The translations under genes and the position numbers were made by a program. The notes below the pieces were generated by a model. It saw only the letters and a list, made by a program, of their open reading frames with translations, was not told where the DNA came from and did no database searches. Below, piece after piece: positions 35,158 to 43,704 of a stretch of 64,000 nt of DNA; position 1 is the first letter of the stretch; every line of letters starts with the position of its first letter. Source of the DNA: Thalassolituus sp. UBA1087 (GTDB lineage: Bacteria; Pseudomonadota; Gammaproteobacteria; Pseudomonadales; Oceanobacteraceae); contig DCCG01000024.1 of NCBI GenBank assembly GCA_002314145.1, forward strand, positions 14,619 through 78,618, in the 5' to 3' direction.

Positions 35158-36318
35158 ATGATGCTCTCTTTATCACAGCAGATTTTTTCGTCAAAAAAAT
35201 TATTCCGTCTGCCGCTGTTAGTGCTGACCGGCTGGATGGCGACCTGGCCTGCGCTGGCCGCCGGGCCGGAAAAAATCGCCACACTGGAGCGCCAGCTCTG
35301 GCCCCGGGCGATTAACACTCAGGCAGCGTTTGACCAGGCATCGGGCGCGGAAATTCTGTCGTTTGTGCGGGTAATGGCAACCACAGAATTAAACACACAA
35401 GCCGATATTCAGTCTTTTACCGGCATTGATAAAGTTAATACGCAGTCCGTGCAGCGATGGTTAAACACCACCCGCCGGCGTCTGCAACAGAATTACGCCA
35501 GCGCCTGTGGCCAGTGTGCAGCCAGCGCAGACTGGCAGCAGTTGGTAGCTGAGTCGTCAAGTTCACTGATACCACCAACAACCACAACACCAAAACCACA
35601 AACGCCGGCGCTGGATGACTGGGCCAGCGCCAGCGCACAGTTTTACCGCCGTTATCTGTATGAGCAGGTCAGACTGGCGGCCCTGTTTCCGCGTATCACC
35701 AGTGAGATTGATGTGTTATCTGAAGCACAGGAAATTACCGGTTTTGAATTCGCCGACGGCCATTTTCTGCTGTCCTATGACGATGGCCCGGCGGCGTCTC
35801 ATAACGGCAGTAACCGCACGCAGGCGTTAACCGCGGCGCTGCGCGGCGAGCATATTCATGCGCAGTTTTTTGTTCTTGGCGAACGTCTGCAACAGCTGCA
35901 GCCAGAGGCCGCCGTGTATAAAGATCAGTGTCTGGGATCACACGGCTATGTGCATAAAAGTCATCAGAAAATGAGCGGCTGGGCAGACTCCGTCAAAGAT
36001 ACACGCCAGTTGCTGACGGCTTACCCGCAACAGTCGCCGTGGCTGCGGCCGCCGTATGGACAACGTCATCAGGCATTGCTGGATGAACTGCAACAACACC
36101 AGCAAAAGGTCATGCTGTGGAATATCGACAGTCAGGACTGGAACCGCGCCTTAACCGATCAACAGGTGCAGGACCGGGTCATCACACTGATGCTGTTATG
36201 GCGGCGGGGTATTATTCTCTACCACGATATTCATGGCCGGGCGTTGCACAATCTGCCGGCCCTGAATGCCATGGTATCAAGCACAGGTCAGTCGTGGCTG
36301 GATTGCCGTACGCTCTGA
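35158..36318 (+). CDS. Polysaccharide deacetylase (NodB-domain) protein, exported
   Basis: A 386-residue exported protein. The N-terminal signal ends near TWPALAAG (about residue 35). Residues 35-190 form an uncharacterised helical region with a short Thr/Pro-rich linker (PPTTTTPKPQTP). The NodB domain follows: SYDDGPAASHNG for motif 1 (the catalytic Asp and metal Asp), GSHGYVHKSHQ for motif 2 (the H-x3-H metal ligands, rearranged from the usual HSxxHP), WLRPPYGQ for motif 3, LWNIDSQDW for motif 4 and ILYHDIHG for motif 5. It should remove N- or O-acetyl groups from a periplasmic or surface glycan. The ATG at 35158 has AAAAGGA 6 bp upstream. Confidence 0.85.
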   Translation: MMLSLSQQIFSSKKLFRLPLLVLTGWMATWPALAAGPEKIATLERQLWPRAINTQAAFDQASGAEILSFVRVMATTELNTQADIQSFTGIDKVNTQSVQRWLNTTRRRLQQNYASACGQCAASADWQQLVAESSSSLIPPTTTTPKPQTPALDDWASASAQFYRRYLYEQVRLAALFPRITSEIDVLSEAQEITGFEFADGHFLLSYDDGPAASHNGSNRTQALTAALRGEHIHAQFFVLGERLQQLQPEAAVYKDQCLGSHGYVHKSHQKMSGWADSVKDTRQLLTAYPQQSPWLRPPYGQRHQALLDELQQHQQKVMLWNIDSQDWNRALTDQQVQDRVITLMLLWRRGIILYHDIHGRALHNLPALNAMVSSTGQSWLDCRTL

Positions 36319-36330
36319 CGATGACCACGA

Positions 36331-36367
36331 CTGACAGCTGATATCCTTAGCGGAGTTCAGCTGTCAG
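36331..36367. terminator. Inverted repeat between convergent genes
   Basis: CTGACAGCTGA (36331-36341) and TCAGCTGTCAG (36357-36367) are perfect 11-bp arms around a 15-base loop. The right arm overlaps the epd stop codon. It lies between two converging genes and may end transcription in both directions, although no T run is present. Confidence 0.5.
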
Positions 36368-37409
36368 CCGTACCCGGGCGCTGACGCGACATCATGGTAC
36401 AGGCCGTATCCAGCATACGGTTGGCAAAGCCCCATTCGTTATCGAACCACACCAGCATCTTCAGCAGCTTGCCTCCGCTGACCCGGGTCTGGGTTGCGTC
36501 GACAATCCCCGAGCGCGGATCGTGATTAAAGTCGATGGAGGCATGGGCTTCCCGGGTCATACCCAGAATGCCCGCCAGCGAACCGGCGGTGGCGGCCTGA
36601 AGCATATCGTTGATGTCCCCCGCTCTGGCCTCACTGCGCAGTTGCAGACTGATATCCAGTGCAGACACATTAATAGTGGGCACACGCACATGCAGGCTTT
36701 CGATTTTGCCTGCCAGTTGCGGCATTAACCGGGCAATCCCCAGTGGCAGACTGGTATCCACCGGAATGATGCTCTGGACCGCTGAGCGGGTGCGGCGCAG
36801 ATCCGAATGATAAGCGTCGATCACCGGCTGATCATTCATGGCCGAGTGAATGGTAGTCGTCACCCCTGCGTCGATGCCGTATTCATTATCCAGTAATGTC
36901 AGCAGCGGCAGCAGACAGTTGGTCGAGCAGGAGCCGTTGGAAACAATGCGCTGATCTGCAGTCAGAGTGTGATGATTGAGCCCGAAAATAATGGTGTTAT
37001 CCACGGCGCTGTCCGCCGGGTTGGAAATCAGCACTTTACCGGCACCGCCATTCAGATGTGATTCACACTCGCTGCGGGTTTTGATCTGGCCGCTGCATTC
37101 CAGCACCAGATCCACATTCAGTGATGCCCAGTCGTGGCGGGCAGTATCCGCTTCATGGCGGACGCAGATACGGTCGCCGTTAACCAGCAGATGGCGTTCG
37201 TCAGCGACTTCCACTTTACCCGGAAAGCGCCCGTGTGTGCTGTCGTAGCGCAGCATATAACTGATGGTTTCAATATCCGCCAGCTCATTGATGGCCACCA
37301 CCTGCAGCTGATCACGATAGCCATTCTCGTACAATGCACGCACGATACAGCGGCCGATACGGCCAAAGCCATTAATGGCAATACGAACAGGTTGAGCGGA
37401 CTCTGACAT
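36357..37409 (-). CDS. epd: Erythrose-4-phosphate dehydrogenase
   Basis: A 350-residue GAPDH-family enzyme. It oxidises erythrose 4-phosphate to 4-phosphoerythronate, the first step of pyridoxal phosphate synthesis in this class. The N-terminus IAINGFGRIGRCIVRALYE binds NAD. The active Cys is in NGSCSTNC near residue 155. TTTIHSAMNDQPVIDAYH, DLRRTRSAVQSIIPVDTSL and FNHDPRSGIVDATQTRVSG follow the Epd pattern rather than that of glycolytic GAPDH. The ATG at 37409 was chosen over a GTG at 37424. epd is usually directly upstream of pgk; here about 4.6 kb lies between them. Confidence 0.9.
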   Translation of the reverse strand: MSESAQPVRIAINGFGRIGRCIVRALYENGYRDQLQVVAINELADIETISYMLRYDSTHGRFPGKVEVADERHLLVNGDRICVRHEADTARHDWASLNVDLVLECSGQIKTRSECESHLNGGAGKVLISNPADSAVDNTIIFGLNHHTLTADQRIVSNGSCSTNCLLPLLTLLDNEYGIDAGVTTTIHSAMNDQPVIDAYHSDLRRTRSAVQSIIPVDTSLPLGIARLMPQLAGKIESLHVRVPTINVSALDISLQLRSEARAGDINDMLQAATAGSLAGILGMTREAHASIDFNHDPRSGIVDATQTRVSGGKLLKMLVWFDNEWGFANRMLDTACTMMSRQRPGTADS

Positions 37410-37560
37410 AAAACTTCTGACCACCGTTTTCAGGCAACATAAGCAACGTATTGTCCCGCAATCAGACCCCGGATGCCACTGACGAAGACAGCGCGATCCT
37501 ATACACTCTGTTGCATGGTTTTATCAGGCTTATGGCCACATCCGGATCAGGAATATCATT

Positions 37561-37851
37561 ATGAATGAACAACAACAGACCAATATCGACGCAGCGGTTT
37601 TCCGCCGCTTACTGCAACACCTGGATGAACACAAAGAAGTGCAGAACATCGAGCTGATGATTCTTGCCGACTTCTGCCGTAACTGCCTCGCCAAGTGGAT
37701 GGTAACGGCAGCCGAACAGGAAGGTGTGACGCTGGATTACGAGCAGGCACGGGAAAAAGTCTATGGCATGCCCTACGCCGAATGGAAAGAAAAATTCCAG
37801 AAAGAAGCCACGCCCGAACAGCTGGAAGCTTTTAACGCGCGTCAGAAATAA
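37561..37851 (+). CDS. DUF1244-family protein
   Basis: A 96-residue soluble protein of the conserved DUF1244 family, of unknown function. The signature FCRNCLAKWM near residue 40, with its closely spaced Cys pair, and YGMPYAEWKEKFQKEAT in the C-terminal half are diagnostic. It is mostly alpha-helical. The gene is divergent from epd across 150 bp and begins a rightward run of small conserved genes. No partner that reveals its role is adjacent. Confidence 0.9.
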   Translation: MNEQQQTNIDAAVFRRLLQHLDEHKEVQNIELMILADFCRNCLAKWMVTAAEQEGVTLDYEQAREKVYGMPYAEWKEKFQKEATPEQLEAFNARQK

Positions 37852-37913
37852 GAACCTGTGGCGCGCCACAGGGTCATAACTGACATCTGACACTATAACC
37901 CCGGAGAAACAGG

Positions 37914-38609
37914 ATGATCCGACCACTGTTAACTACCCTGCTCGCCCTGACCCTGCCACTGCTGGCATGCCAGGCCACCGCCGGTGATGAATACATTGAT
38001 GTAACCGGCCAGGGCGAAGCCGAAGCCTGGCCCGATTATCTGGAGCTGAACATGACGGTCAGCGCCACCGATAAAAACGCCGAAACCGCCAAAAGCCTGG
38101 TGGATCAGAGCATGAATCAGGCGCTGGCATTGGCTGCCACGTTCAATATTGACGAGTCCGACATACTGGCTGACCGCATCAGCCGTCAGCCGCAATGGGA
38201 ATGGCACAAAGACGGACGCCAGTACATGGGCGAGCAGGTGCGCCGCAATCTGGTACTGACACTGCGCAATACAGACGACTACACCGAGCTGAGCCAACGC
38301 CTGTTTGCCATTAAAAATCTGACCATTAACAACACCAGTACCGGGTTTGATGACCCGCAAGCGCTGCAGCAGAAGGCCACCAAAGCCGCCCTGCTGAATG
38401 CCAGAGACAAAGCCAGCTTTATGGCCGCGACCCTGGATAACCGGCTGGATGGCGTGCTCTATATCATCGAACAGGGAGCAGCCCAGCCGCGCATTCTGCG
38501 TATGAGTGCCATGGCAGAAGCCAAAACCGCCGAACCTGCACCTATGTTACTGCAGAAGCAGACCGTCTCTGCGTCGGTACAGGTGCGCTTTAAACTGGAT
38601 GAAGAATAA
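37914..38609 (+). CDS. SIMPL-domain periplasmic protein
   Basis: A 231-residue exported protein. The signal peptide (about residues 1-23, LLTTLLALTLPLLACQATA) may end at a lipid-modifiable Cys, but the lipobox is imperfect. The rest is a SIMPL (DUF541) domain: YIDVTGQGEAEAWPDYLELNM at the start and ALLNARDKASFMAATLDNRL in the latter half. SIMPL proteins such as YggE are linked to oxidative-stress tolerance in some bacteria, with no known catalytic activity. GGAGA lies about 8 bp before the ATG. The DUF1653 gene follows within 7 bp, suggesting co-transcription. Confidence 0.88.
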   Translation: MIRPLLTTLLALTLPLLACQATAGDEYIDVTGQGEAEAWPDYLELNMTVSATDKNAETAKSLVDQSMNQALALAATFNIDESDILADRISRQPQWEWHKDGRQYMGEQVRRNLVLTLRNTDDYTELSQRLFAIKNLTINNTSTGFDDPQALQQKATKAALLNARDKASFMAATLDNRLDGVLYIIEQGAAQPRILRMSAMAEAKTAEPAPMLLQKQTVSASVQVRFKLDEE

Positions 38610-38616
38610 AACCGCT

Positions 38617-38904
38617 ATGAACGACCCGATCAAGCCGCAACAGCCCACCATAACGCCCGGCATCTACCGTCATTACAAAGGTAATGACTACCAGGTGCTG
38701 GGGCTGGTGCGTCACAGTGAAACCGAAGAATATCTGGTGCTGTATAAAACCCTGTACGGTGATTACTCCAGCTGGGTCCGCCCTTATTCCATGTTTGTTG
38801 ACGAGGTGGAAGTGGATGGCCATAAACAGCCCAGATTCCGTCTGCAGGAAGCGACCGAAGAAGTGCAGCCACTGCTGAAGGTTGCACCGGAGGACCCGCT
38901 GTGA
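38617..38904 (+). CDS. DUF1653-family protein
   Basis: A 95-residue cytoplasmic protein. The family's beta-rich core is clear: PGIYRHYKGNDYQVLGLVRH, YLVLYKTLYGDYSSWVRP, then FRLQEAT. Members are small stand-alone domains of unknown function, sometimes fused to hydrolases. The ATG at 38617 was chosen because an earlier in-frame ATG lies inside the SIMPL gene. Its stop overlaps the GTG of the next gene, so translation is coupled. Confidence 0.88.
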   Translation: MNDPIKPQQPTITPGIYRHYKGNDYQVLGLVRHSETEEYLVLYKTLYGDYSSWVRPYSMFVDEVEVDGHKQPRFRLQEATEEVQPLLKVAPEDPL

Positions 38905-39374
38905 CGCCGGCCATTAACGCTGCCAAAAAAGCAAAGATCGCCTACGACGTGCTGGAGTATGAGCATAACCCTGAGGCCGCCTCTTATGGCGGGGAAGCGG
39001 CACAGGCACTGGGGCTGAACCCGGATCAGGTGTTCAAAACCCTGCTGGTCAGCCTCAGCGGCCACAAAAGTACGCTGGCCGTGGCTGTCCTGCCCGTCTC
39101 CCATCAGCTCTCCCTGAAAGCCATCGCTAAGGCCGTTGGCGCCAAAAAGGCCGAAATGGCCGATCCACACCTGGCGGAGAAGACCACAGGCTACGTGGTC
39201 GGCGGCATCAGCCCGCTGGGCCAGAAGAAAGCCTTACCGACGGTCATTGATGCCAGCGCCACCGGGCTGGATAAAATCCATGTCAGCGCCGGACGCCGTG
39301 GTCTTGAGATTGCTCTGGCTCCGCAGGACCTGGCCACCCTGACACGGGCGGACTTTTATCCCCTGATGGCGTGA
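38901..39374 (+). CDS. ybaK: YbaK/EbsC-family Cys-tRNA(Pro) deacylase
   Basis: A 157-residue editing-domain protein that hydrolyses cysteine mischarged onto tRNA(Pro) by prolyl-tRNA synthetase, acting in trans. Family marks are YGGEAAQALGLNPDQVFKTLLV, the conserved Lys in VFKTL, TTGYVVGGISPLGQKK, and VSAGRRGLEIALAP. Length fits. The start is a GTG overlapping the DUF1653 stop by 4 bp. It probably shares the transcript that begins at the DUF1244 or SIMPL gene. Confidence 0.9.
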   Translation: MTPAINAAKKAKIAYDVLEYEHNPEAASYGGEAAQALGLNPDQVFKTLLVSLSGHKSTLAVAVLPVSHQLSLKAIAKAVGAKKAEMADPHLAEKTTGYVVGGISPLGQKKALPTVIDASATGLDKIHVSAGRRGLEIALAPQDLATLTRADFYPLMA

Positions 39375-39481
39375 CGCAAAGCCCGTCACAGCCTGAAGAA
39401 ACAGTGTGATTCACTTATAGACGCGCAGGCAATGCCTGTGCAGAATGCTCGGAAAATTTTGTCAGACAACCTTTCTGCCAT

Positions 39482-39862
39482 ATGAAACCTTTATTACTCC
39501 TGGCCGTCTTGTTATTTCTGAGCGGCTGCAGTCCTGTGCCATACCAGCCGGTCAGCGGTGTTCTGGGTGATGCCCGCAATGGCTATATGGATGAACAGAT
39601 ATCCCCCGGGAATTTTGTGATAGAAGTACGCCAGCTGGGAAGGCTGGCGTTTGTTCTCAACTACGACGAAACCATCAGTGCCTTCAAACAGCACTGGCAT
39701 CGCCGCGCGAAAGAACTCTGCCCGGCCGGTTATCTGGGCGAACCCGAGGTACTGCTGCCGGCAGAAGCCCGTCTGGATGCTTTCCGCTGCACCACGCAGG
39801 AATGTCAGAACTACCCCATCGTGTCCGGCATTGCCCACTGCCATCAACGTTATACCCTCTGA
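39482..39862 (+). CDS. Small lipoprotein of unknown function
   Basis: A 126-residue putative lipoprotein. The signal is short and very hydrophobic (MKPLLLLAVLLFLSGC) with a clean LSGC lipobox, giving a lipidated Cys16. The mature part has four further Cys (ELCPAGY, FRCTTQECQNY, HCHQRY), which could form disulfides in the periplasm. The residue after Cys is Ser, favouring outer-membrane sorting. The HWHRRAKELCP segment resembles a pattern seen in other small lipoproteins of the group, but I do not recognise a family. It lies 107 bp after ybaK. Confidence 0.78.
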   Translation: MKPLLLLAVLLFLSGCSPVPYQPVSGVLGDARNGYMDEQISPGNFVIEVRQLGRLAFVLNYDETISAFKQHWHRRAKELCPAGYLGEPEVLLPAEARLDAFRCTTQECQNYPIVSGIAHCHQRYTL

Positions 39863-39935
39863 CTGACGGACCGGGAGCGGCGCGCCAGCTTTTTCGCACT
39901 GCGCCGGCTGCATAAGCGAAACCTCTGTCTATACT

Positions 39936-39979
39936 GGTTTAAGACCGCCGTCCGGTTTCCGGCAGGCTGGTCTTAAGCC
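39936..39979. promoter_or_regulatory. Long inverted repeat upstream of the sensor kinase
   Basis: GGTTTAAGACC (39936-39946) and GGTCTTAAGCC (39969-39979) pair over 11 bp with one G-T mismatch, with a GC-rich 22-bp loop. The right arm ends 17 bp before the kinase ATG, just before its AGAGGAG ribosome site. It may be an operator, or an mRNA hairpin limiting translation. Confidence 0.45.
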
Positions 39980-39996
39980 CGTGCAGAGGAGCCGGA

Positions 39997-42753
39997 ATGC
40001 CTCAGTTTGTCCCCCTGTTTTTCATCTCGGTGGCCGCCTACTTTGTTGCGGCGATGGGTGGTCTGCAACTGGCCATTCCACCGGGTTTTGCCTCCGCAGT
40101 CTGGCCGGCCGCCGGGGTCGCGCTGGCCCTGCTGCACCTGACGGACGGGCGCCACTCAGTCCTGCTGGGGATTCTCACCGGCTCCTGTCTGGCCAACCTG
40201 ACCGTATCCACCGCCTGGTTTACTGAATTTTCGCTGCACAGCACCTGGCCTCCTCTGATAATCGGCGCCGGGGCCAGCGTACAGGCATTCGCCGGTTATC
40301 AGCTGTTCCGCCATTCTGAAAGCAACAATAAAGACGAGGACATACCCAACTCGCCGAGAGCCATTGCTTACTTTGCGCTGGTCGTTGCTTTGTTAACACC
40401 ACTGATCAACAGCTCAGCAGGCACTCTGACCCTGTATGCCGCCGGCTTTATTGCTGGCAATGCCGTGCCCTTCAGCTGGATAACCTGGTGGGTTGGGGAT
40501 GCCATCGGTATTTTTCTGTTCGCCCCGCTGGTGGTGATTCTGTTTCAGCAGGGCATTGATATACGGCGCCGGCTGCAGGTTGCCATTCCCACCATCATTC
40601 TGTTTACCCTGGTCACCGGCGCATTTGTGGCCTCCAGCAATTATTACCGCGAGAAGAAACAGAGTGAATTTGATAAGTCAGCTGAGCGGACCGGCCAGAA
40701 AATCAGTGAAACCTTTCGCCTGGCGGAAAAAAAACTGGTCTCTTACGGCGCACTGTTTAATGCCTCAACCGAGGTTAACCGTTCGGAGTTTGAACGCTTT
40801 TCTCATGTTATATCCGGCTCTGACGCCACCCTTTATGGCATTGGCTGGACCCCGGTCATCAAACATGAAGATCGTGCTGCGTTTGAAAAAAGCATGCAAC
40901 AGGAATACCCGGGGTTCCGTCTTACGGAATTAACCAACAACGGAACCCTGATTCCGGCAACACAAAAAAAAGAATACTTTCCGGTTGTTTATATCTACCC
41001 ATACGAGCGCAACAAACGCGCACTCGGTCTTAACCTGGCTGCCAACACCTCACGCCGTGATGCATTACTGCAGGCAAGAATACTGAATAAGCCGGTGGCG
41101 ACATCGCCCATTATTCTGGCCCAGGAAAAAGACAACCAGAAAGCGACCATTCTGTATATGCCGGTGTTTAAGTTCTACGATAATGATCAGGAGTTTCTTG
41201 GCTATGCCAGTGGCGTTATCCGTATTGGCGATATGCTGACTGAGATTCTTAAAGAATTCCGCTGGACCGGCGTCTCTATAAGGATTTATGACCGCAGTGA
41301 ATATGGCGACCGCGAATTGCTGTTTGATTCGGCTGATCCGGTCAATCCTCAATATCAGACTTATACGTATTTCTCCGAATTTGGTTCACGCAAATACGAT
41401 ATTGAGCTTTACGCCAATCACTTTGAACAGGATAAAGGCAAAGACTGGAGCAGCTGGATTATTATTACCTCCGGGTTCCTGCTGACGGCGTTATTTCAGG
41501 TCTTTATTTTGCTGATCACCGGCACGGTGGAGCACGTCAGCCGTCAGGTAACGCTGAAAACCCGTGAATTACGCACCGCCATGGATAAGGCCAACGCCGC
41601 CAATGAAGCTAAATCCCGTTTTCTGGCAAATATGAGCCATGAACTGCGTACCCCGATGAATGCCATCATTGGTTTTATTAACCTGTGCCTTAAGACCGAC
41701 CTTGATCAGAAACAACGGGATTATCTCAATAAATCCCATATGGCTTCGACAACACTGCTGGCACTGATTAACGAATCGCTGGATTACGCCAAAATTGAAG
41801 CCGGCCAGCTGGAAATTAACCGTGAAGAATTTCCATTGTCGCGACTGCTGCGCAAAATGCATGCTCTGTTTGATCTTCAGGCTCACGAAAAGGATCTCGC
41901 CTTTAACATCAATACGGATCACGACGTTCCGGCGACAATATTGGCCGATGAACTCAGGCTGGAGCAGATATTTCTTAACCTGTTGAGTAACGCATTCAAG
42001 TTCACAGAACAGGGCAGTGTCAGCCTGCATCTGCGTTATCTGGCCAGCCGGCAACAGCTGGAAATCTCAGTGACCGATACAGGTATTGGTATTGAAGCCA
42101 GCCAGATTCCGCATCTGTTTGATGCCTTCCGTCAGGCTGACAGTTCGACCAGCCGCCGTTTCGGCGGCACCGGTCTGGGGCTGAGCATCAGCCGCGAGCT
42201 GGCAGTGCTGATGCACGGTGATATCGACATCACCAGCGAACCGGGCAAAGGCAGCTGCTTTACGGCGCTGGTTCAGGCAGAACCAGTGGGCGAAGACACG
42301 ATTAACTGGCACGATGAAGAAGAACACACCACGCCGGATGCGGACCCCCACCCCAATGCCAGTGTTTATCCGCTGAAGGGCATTACCTGTCTGTTGGCGG
42401 AAGATGTGTTACTCAATCAGATACTGGCCCAGGAGTTACTGAGCCAGATGGGGGCTGAAGTCGTGATTGCCAACAACGGTCTGGAAGCGCTGGATAAAGT
42501 TAAAGACGGCCTGAAACCCGATGTTATCCTGATGGATCTGCAGATGCCGGTCATGGATGGCTTTGAAGCCACCCATCAGATTCATGCACTGCCCGGCTGC
42601 ACACAGATTCCGGTGCTGGCCATGACAGCTAATGCGATGGACTCAGATGTTAAGGCGTGCCGGGCGGCCGGGATGGAATATCATATATCCAAGCCGGTAG
42701 ACGCGATGGATATCCTGATTAAAATTCAGGCGGCTTTAGGACAGCAAAGATAG
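39997..42753 (+). CDS. Hybrid sensor histidine kinase (MASE1-CHASE-HisKA-HATPase-REC)
   Basis: A 918-residue membrane-bound sensor. Residues 1-230 are a MASE1-type multi-helix domain (AIPPGFASAVWPAAGVALAL). Residues about 245-450 are a periplasmic CHASE domain (EFERFSHVISG, YGIGWTPVI). A further helix lies at about 490-510. The HisKA domain has the phospho-accepting His548 in FLANMSHELRTPMNAI. The HATPase part has DTGIGIE and FGGTGLGLSI. The C-terminal receiver (about 790-915) has phospho-acceptor Asp847 in ILMDLQMPVMDGFE and the conserved Lys in ISKPVD. There is no Hpt domain, so phosphate must pass to a separate protein. The signal is unknown; AGAGGAG precedes the ATG. Confidence 0.93.
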   Translation: MPQFVPLFFISVAAYFVAAMGGLQLAIPPGFASAVWPAAGVALALLHLTDGRHSVLLGILTGSCLANLTVSTAWFTEFSLHSTWPPLIIGAGASVQAFAGYQLFRHSESNNKDEDIPNSPRAIAYFALVVALLTPLINSSAGTLTLYAAGFIAGNAVPFSWITWWVGDAIGIFLFAPLVVILFQQGIDIRRRLQVAIPTIILFTLVTGAFVASSNYYREKKQSEFDKSAERTGQKISETFRLAEKKLVSYGALFNASTEVNRSEFERFSHVISGSDATLYGIGWTPVIKHEDRAAFEKSMQQEYPGFRLTELTNNGTLIPATQKKEYFPVVYIYPYERNKRALGLNLAANTSRRDALLQARILNKPVATSPIILAQEKDNQKATILYMPVFKFYDNDQEFLGYASGVIRIGDMLTEILKEFRWTGVSIRIYDRSEYGDRELLFDSADPVNPQYQTYTYFSEFGSRKYDIELYANHFEQDKGKDWSSWIIITSGFLLTALFQVFILLITGTVEHVSRQVTLKTRELRTAMDKANAANEAKSRFLANMSHELRTPMNAIIGFINLCLKTDLDQKQRDYLNKSHMASTTLLALINESLDYAKIEAGQLEINREEFPLSRLLRKMHALFDLQAHEKDLAFNINTDHDVPATILADELRLEQIFLNLLSNAFKFTEQGSVSLHLRYLASRQQLEISVTDTGIGIEASQIPHLFDAFRQADSSTSRRFGGTGLGLSISRELAVLMHGDIDITSEPGKGSCFTALVQAEPVGEDTINWHDEEEHTTPDADPHPNASVYPLKGITCLLAEDVLLNQILAQELLSQMGAEVVIANNGLEALDKVKDGLKPDVILMDLQMPVMDGFEATHQIHALPGCTQIPVLAMTANAMDSDVKACRAAGMEYHISKPVDAMDILIKIQAALGQQR

Positions 42754-42807
42754 CGTGACTGCAAGGCCGGCGTGAAAGGAAAGCCATGATGAAAGAAATG
42801 CGGCCAA

Positions 42808-43146
42808 TCAGAAACCGAAAAAGCTGCCGCCCTTATCAAAACCGTGGACTCGGTGGACACGGATATCGCCCGCCATGGTGATCCGGCAATGGGCCCAGCC
42901 ACTGTCTTCTTTGGTATCCAGACTCAGAAACACTTCATAGTAGCGGGATTCGCGGCGCGTGGATAACGCATCCAGACTGATCACCGGATCGCCTTCCACA
43001 TGGTCATGGGTATAGTTCCGGCAGTGATTAATGGCCTGCCCCAGATTACGGACACCGCCCTTTGCCTGTGAGGGATAGCCGTCATCTGTCGCGCAGCCTG
43101 TGATGGCCAGTACAGCGGTTACTACCAGAACACCTGCTCCTTTCAC
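42808..43146 (-). CDS. Small lipoprotein, paralogue of the gene at 43310
   Basis: A 112-residue putative lipoprotein starting at a GTG with GGAGGG 6 bp upstream. The lipobox LAITGC gives lipidated Cys18. The mature part shares LGQAINHCRNY, VISLDALSTR and YYEVFLSLD with the neighbouring 110-residue lipoprotein, so the two are tandem duplicates. Each keeps two Cys in matching places (HCR, and AHC or ASC), suggesting a disulfide. I do not recognise the family. It converges with the sensor kinase gene. Confidence 0.78.
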   Translation of the reverse strand: MKGAGVLVVTAVLAITGCATDDGYPSQAKGGVRNLGQAINHCRNYTHDHVEGDPVISLDALSTRRESRYYEVFLSLDTKEDSGWAHCRITMAGDIRVHRVHGFDKGGSFFGF

Positions 43147-43309
43147 TGCAATCCCTCCTCTGCTATGTGTACCCAGGTACAGAAAGCAGTGTATATCATC
43201 CGTTCTGTAACCAAGGTAACAGGCTGTAAAAGTCAGAGTGTTATTTTGTGTATTTCATGCAGATTATGACGGGGTTCCGGAACAGACCCCGCCACAGGGA
43301 TGATATTGA

Positions 43310-43642
43310 TCAGTTATTACTGAACTGACTGAACGCACCGGTATTCTTGTGGAAGCCCGGGGCAGAATAGTTGACGATCAGCCCGGACATATCCACCTCA
43401 CACGAGGCGTAACCGTGTTTATGCTGATTATCGAGGTTGAGAAAGACCTTGTAATAGCCGCCCTGCTCACGGGTAGACAGCTGATCGACACTGATCACGA
43501 CATCACTGATCAGTACCTTTTTGCTGTACTCACGACAATGCTGGATGGCTTCCCCCAGATCTCTGACATCGCCCTGCAACCCCTGATCACAACCACTGAT
43601 TACCATGACCAGCGCTGCGGCAAGTGCCTGTAATGTGCGCAT
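43310..43642 (-). CDS. Small lipoprotein, paralogue of the gene at 42808
   Basis: A 110-residue putative lipoprotein. The lipobox VMVISGC gives Cys18, followed by Asp, a residue that can cause inner-membrane retention by the Lol avoidance rule in E. coli, whereas the paralogue has Ala after its Cys. Shared blocks are LGEAIQHCREY, VISVDQLSTR and YYKVFLNLD. The ATG at 43642 has AGGA 7-8 bp upstream, preferred to a GTG at 43648. It is separated from its copy by 163 bp, so separate promoters are possible. Function unknown. Confidence 0.78.
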   Translation of the reverse strand: MRTLQALAAALVMVISGCDQGLQGDVRDLGEAIQHCREYSKKVLISDVVISVDQLSTREQGGYYKVFLNLDNQHKHGYASCEVDMSGLIVNYSAPGFHKNTGAFSQFSNN

Positions 43643-43704
43643 AAACACGTCCTCAGCTGATAAAGCGTATTCTTATTTTAGTTGCTGGCGGCGGAAATGC
43701 CTGC

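Noticed and set aside
36357..37409. Calling this gene glycolytic gapA
   Set aside because: The TTTIHSAMNDQPVIDAYH and FNHDPRSGIVDATQ patterns are those of Epd, so erythrose-4-phosphate dehydrogenase is the better call.
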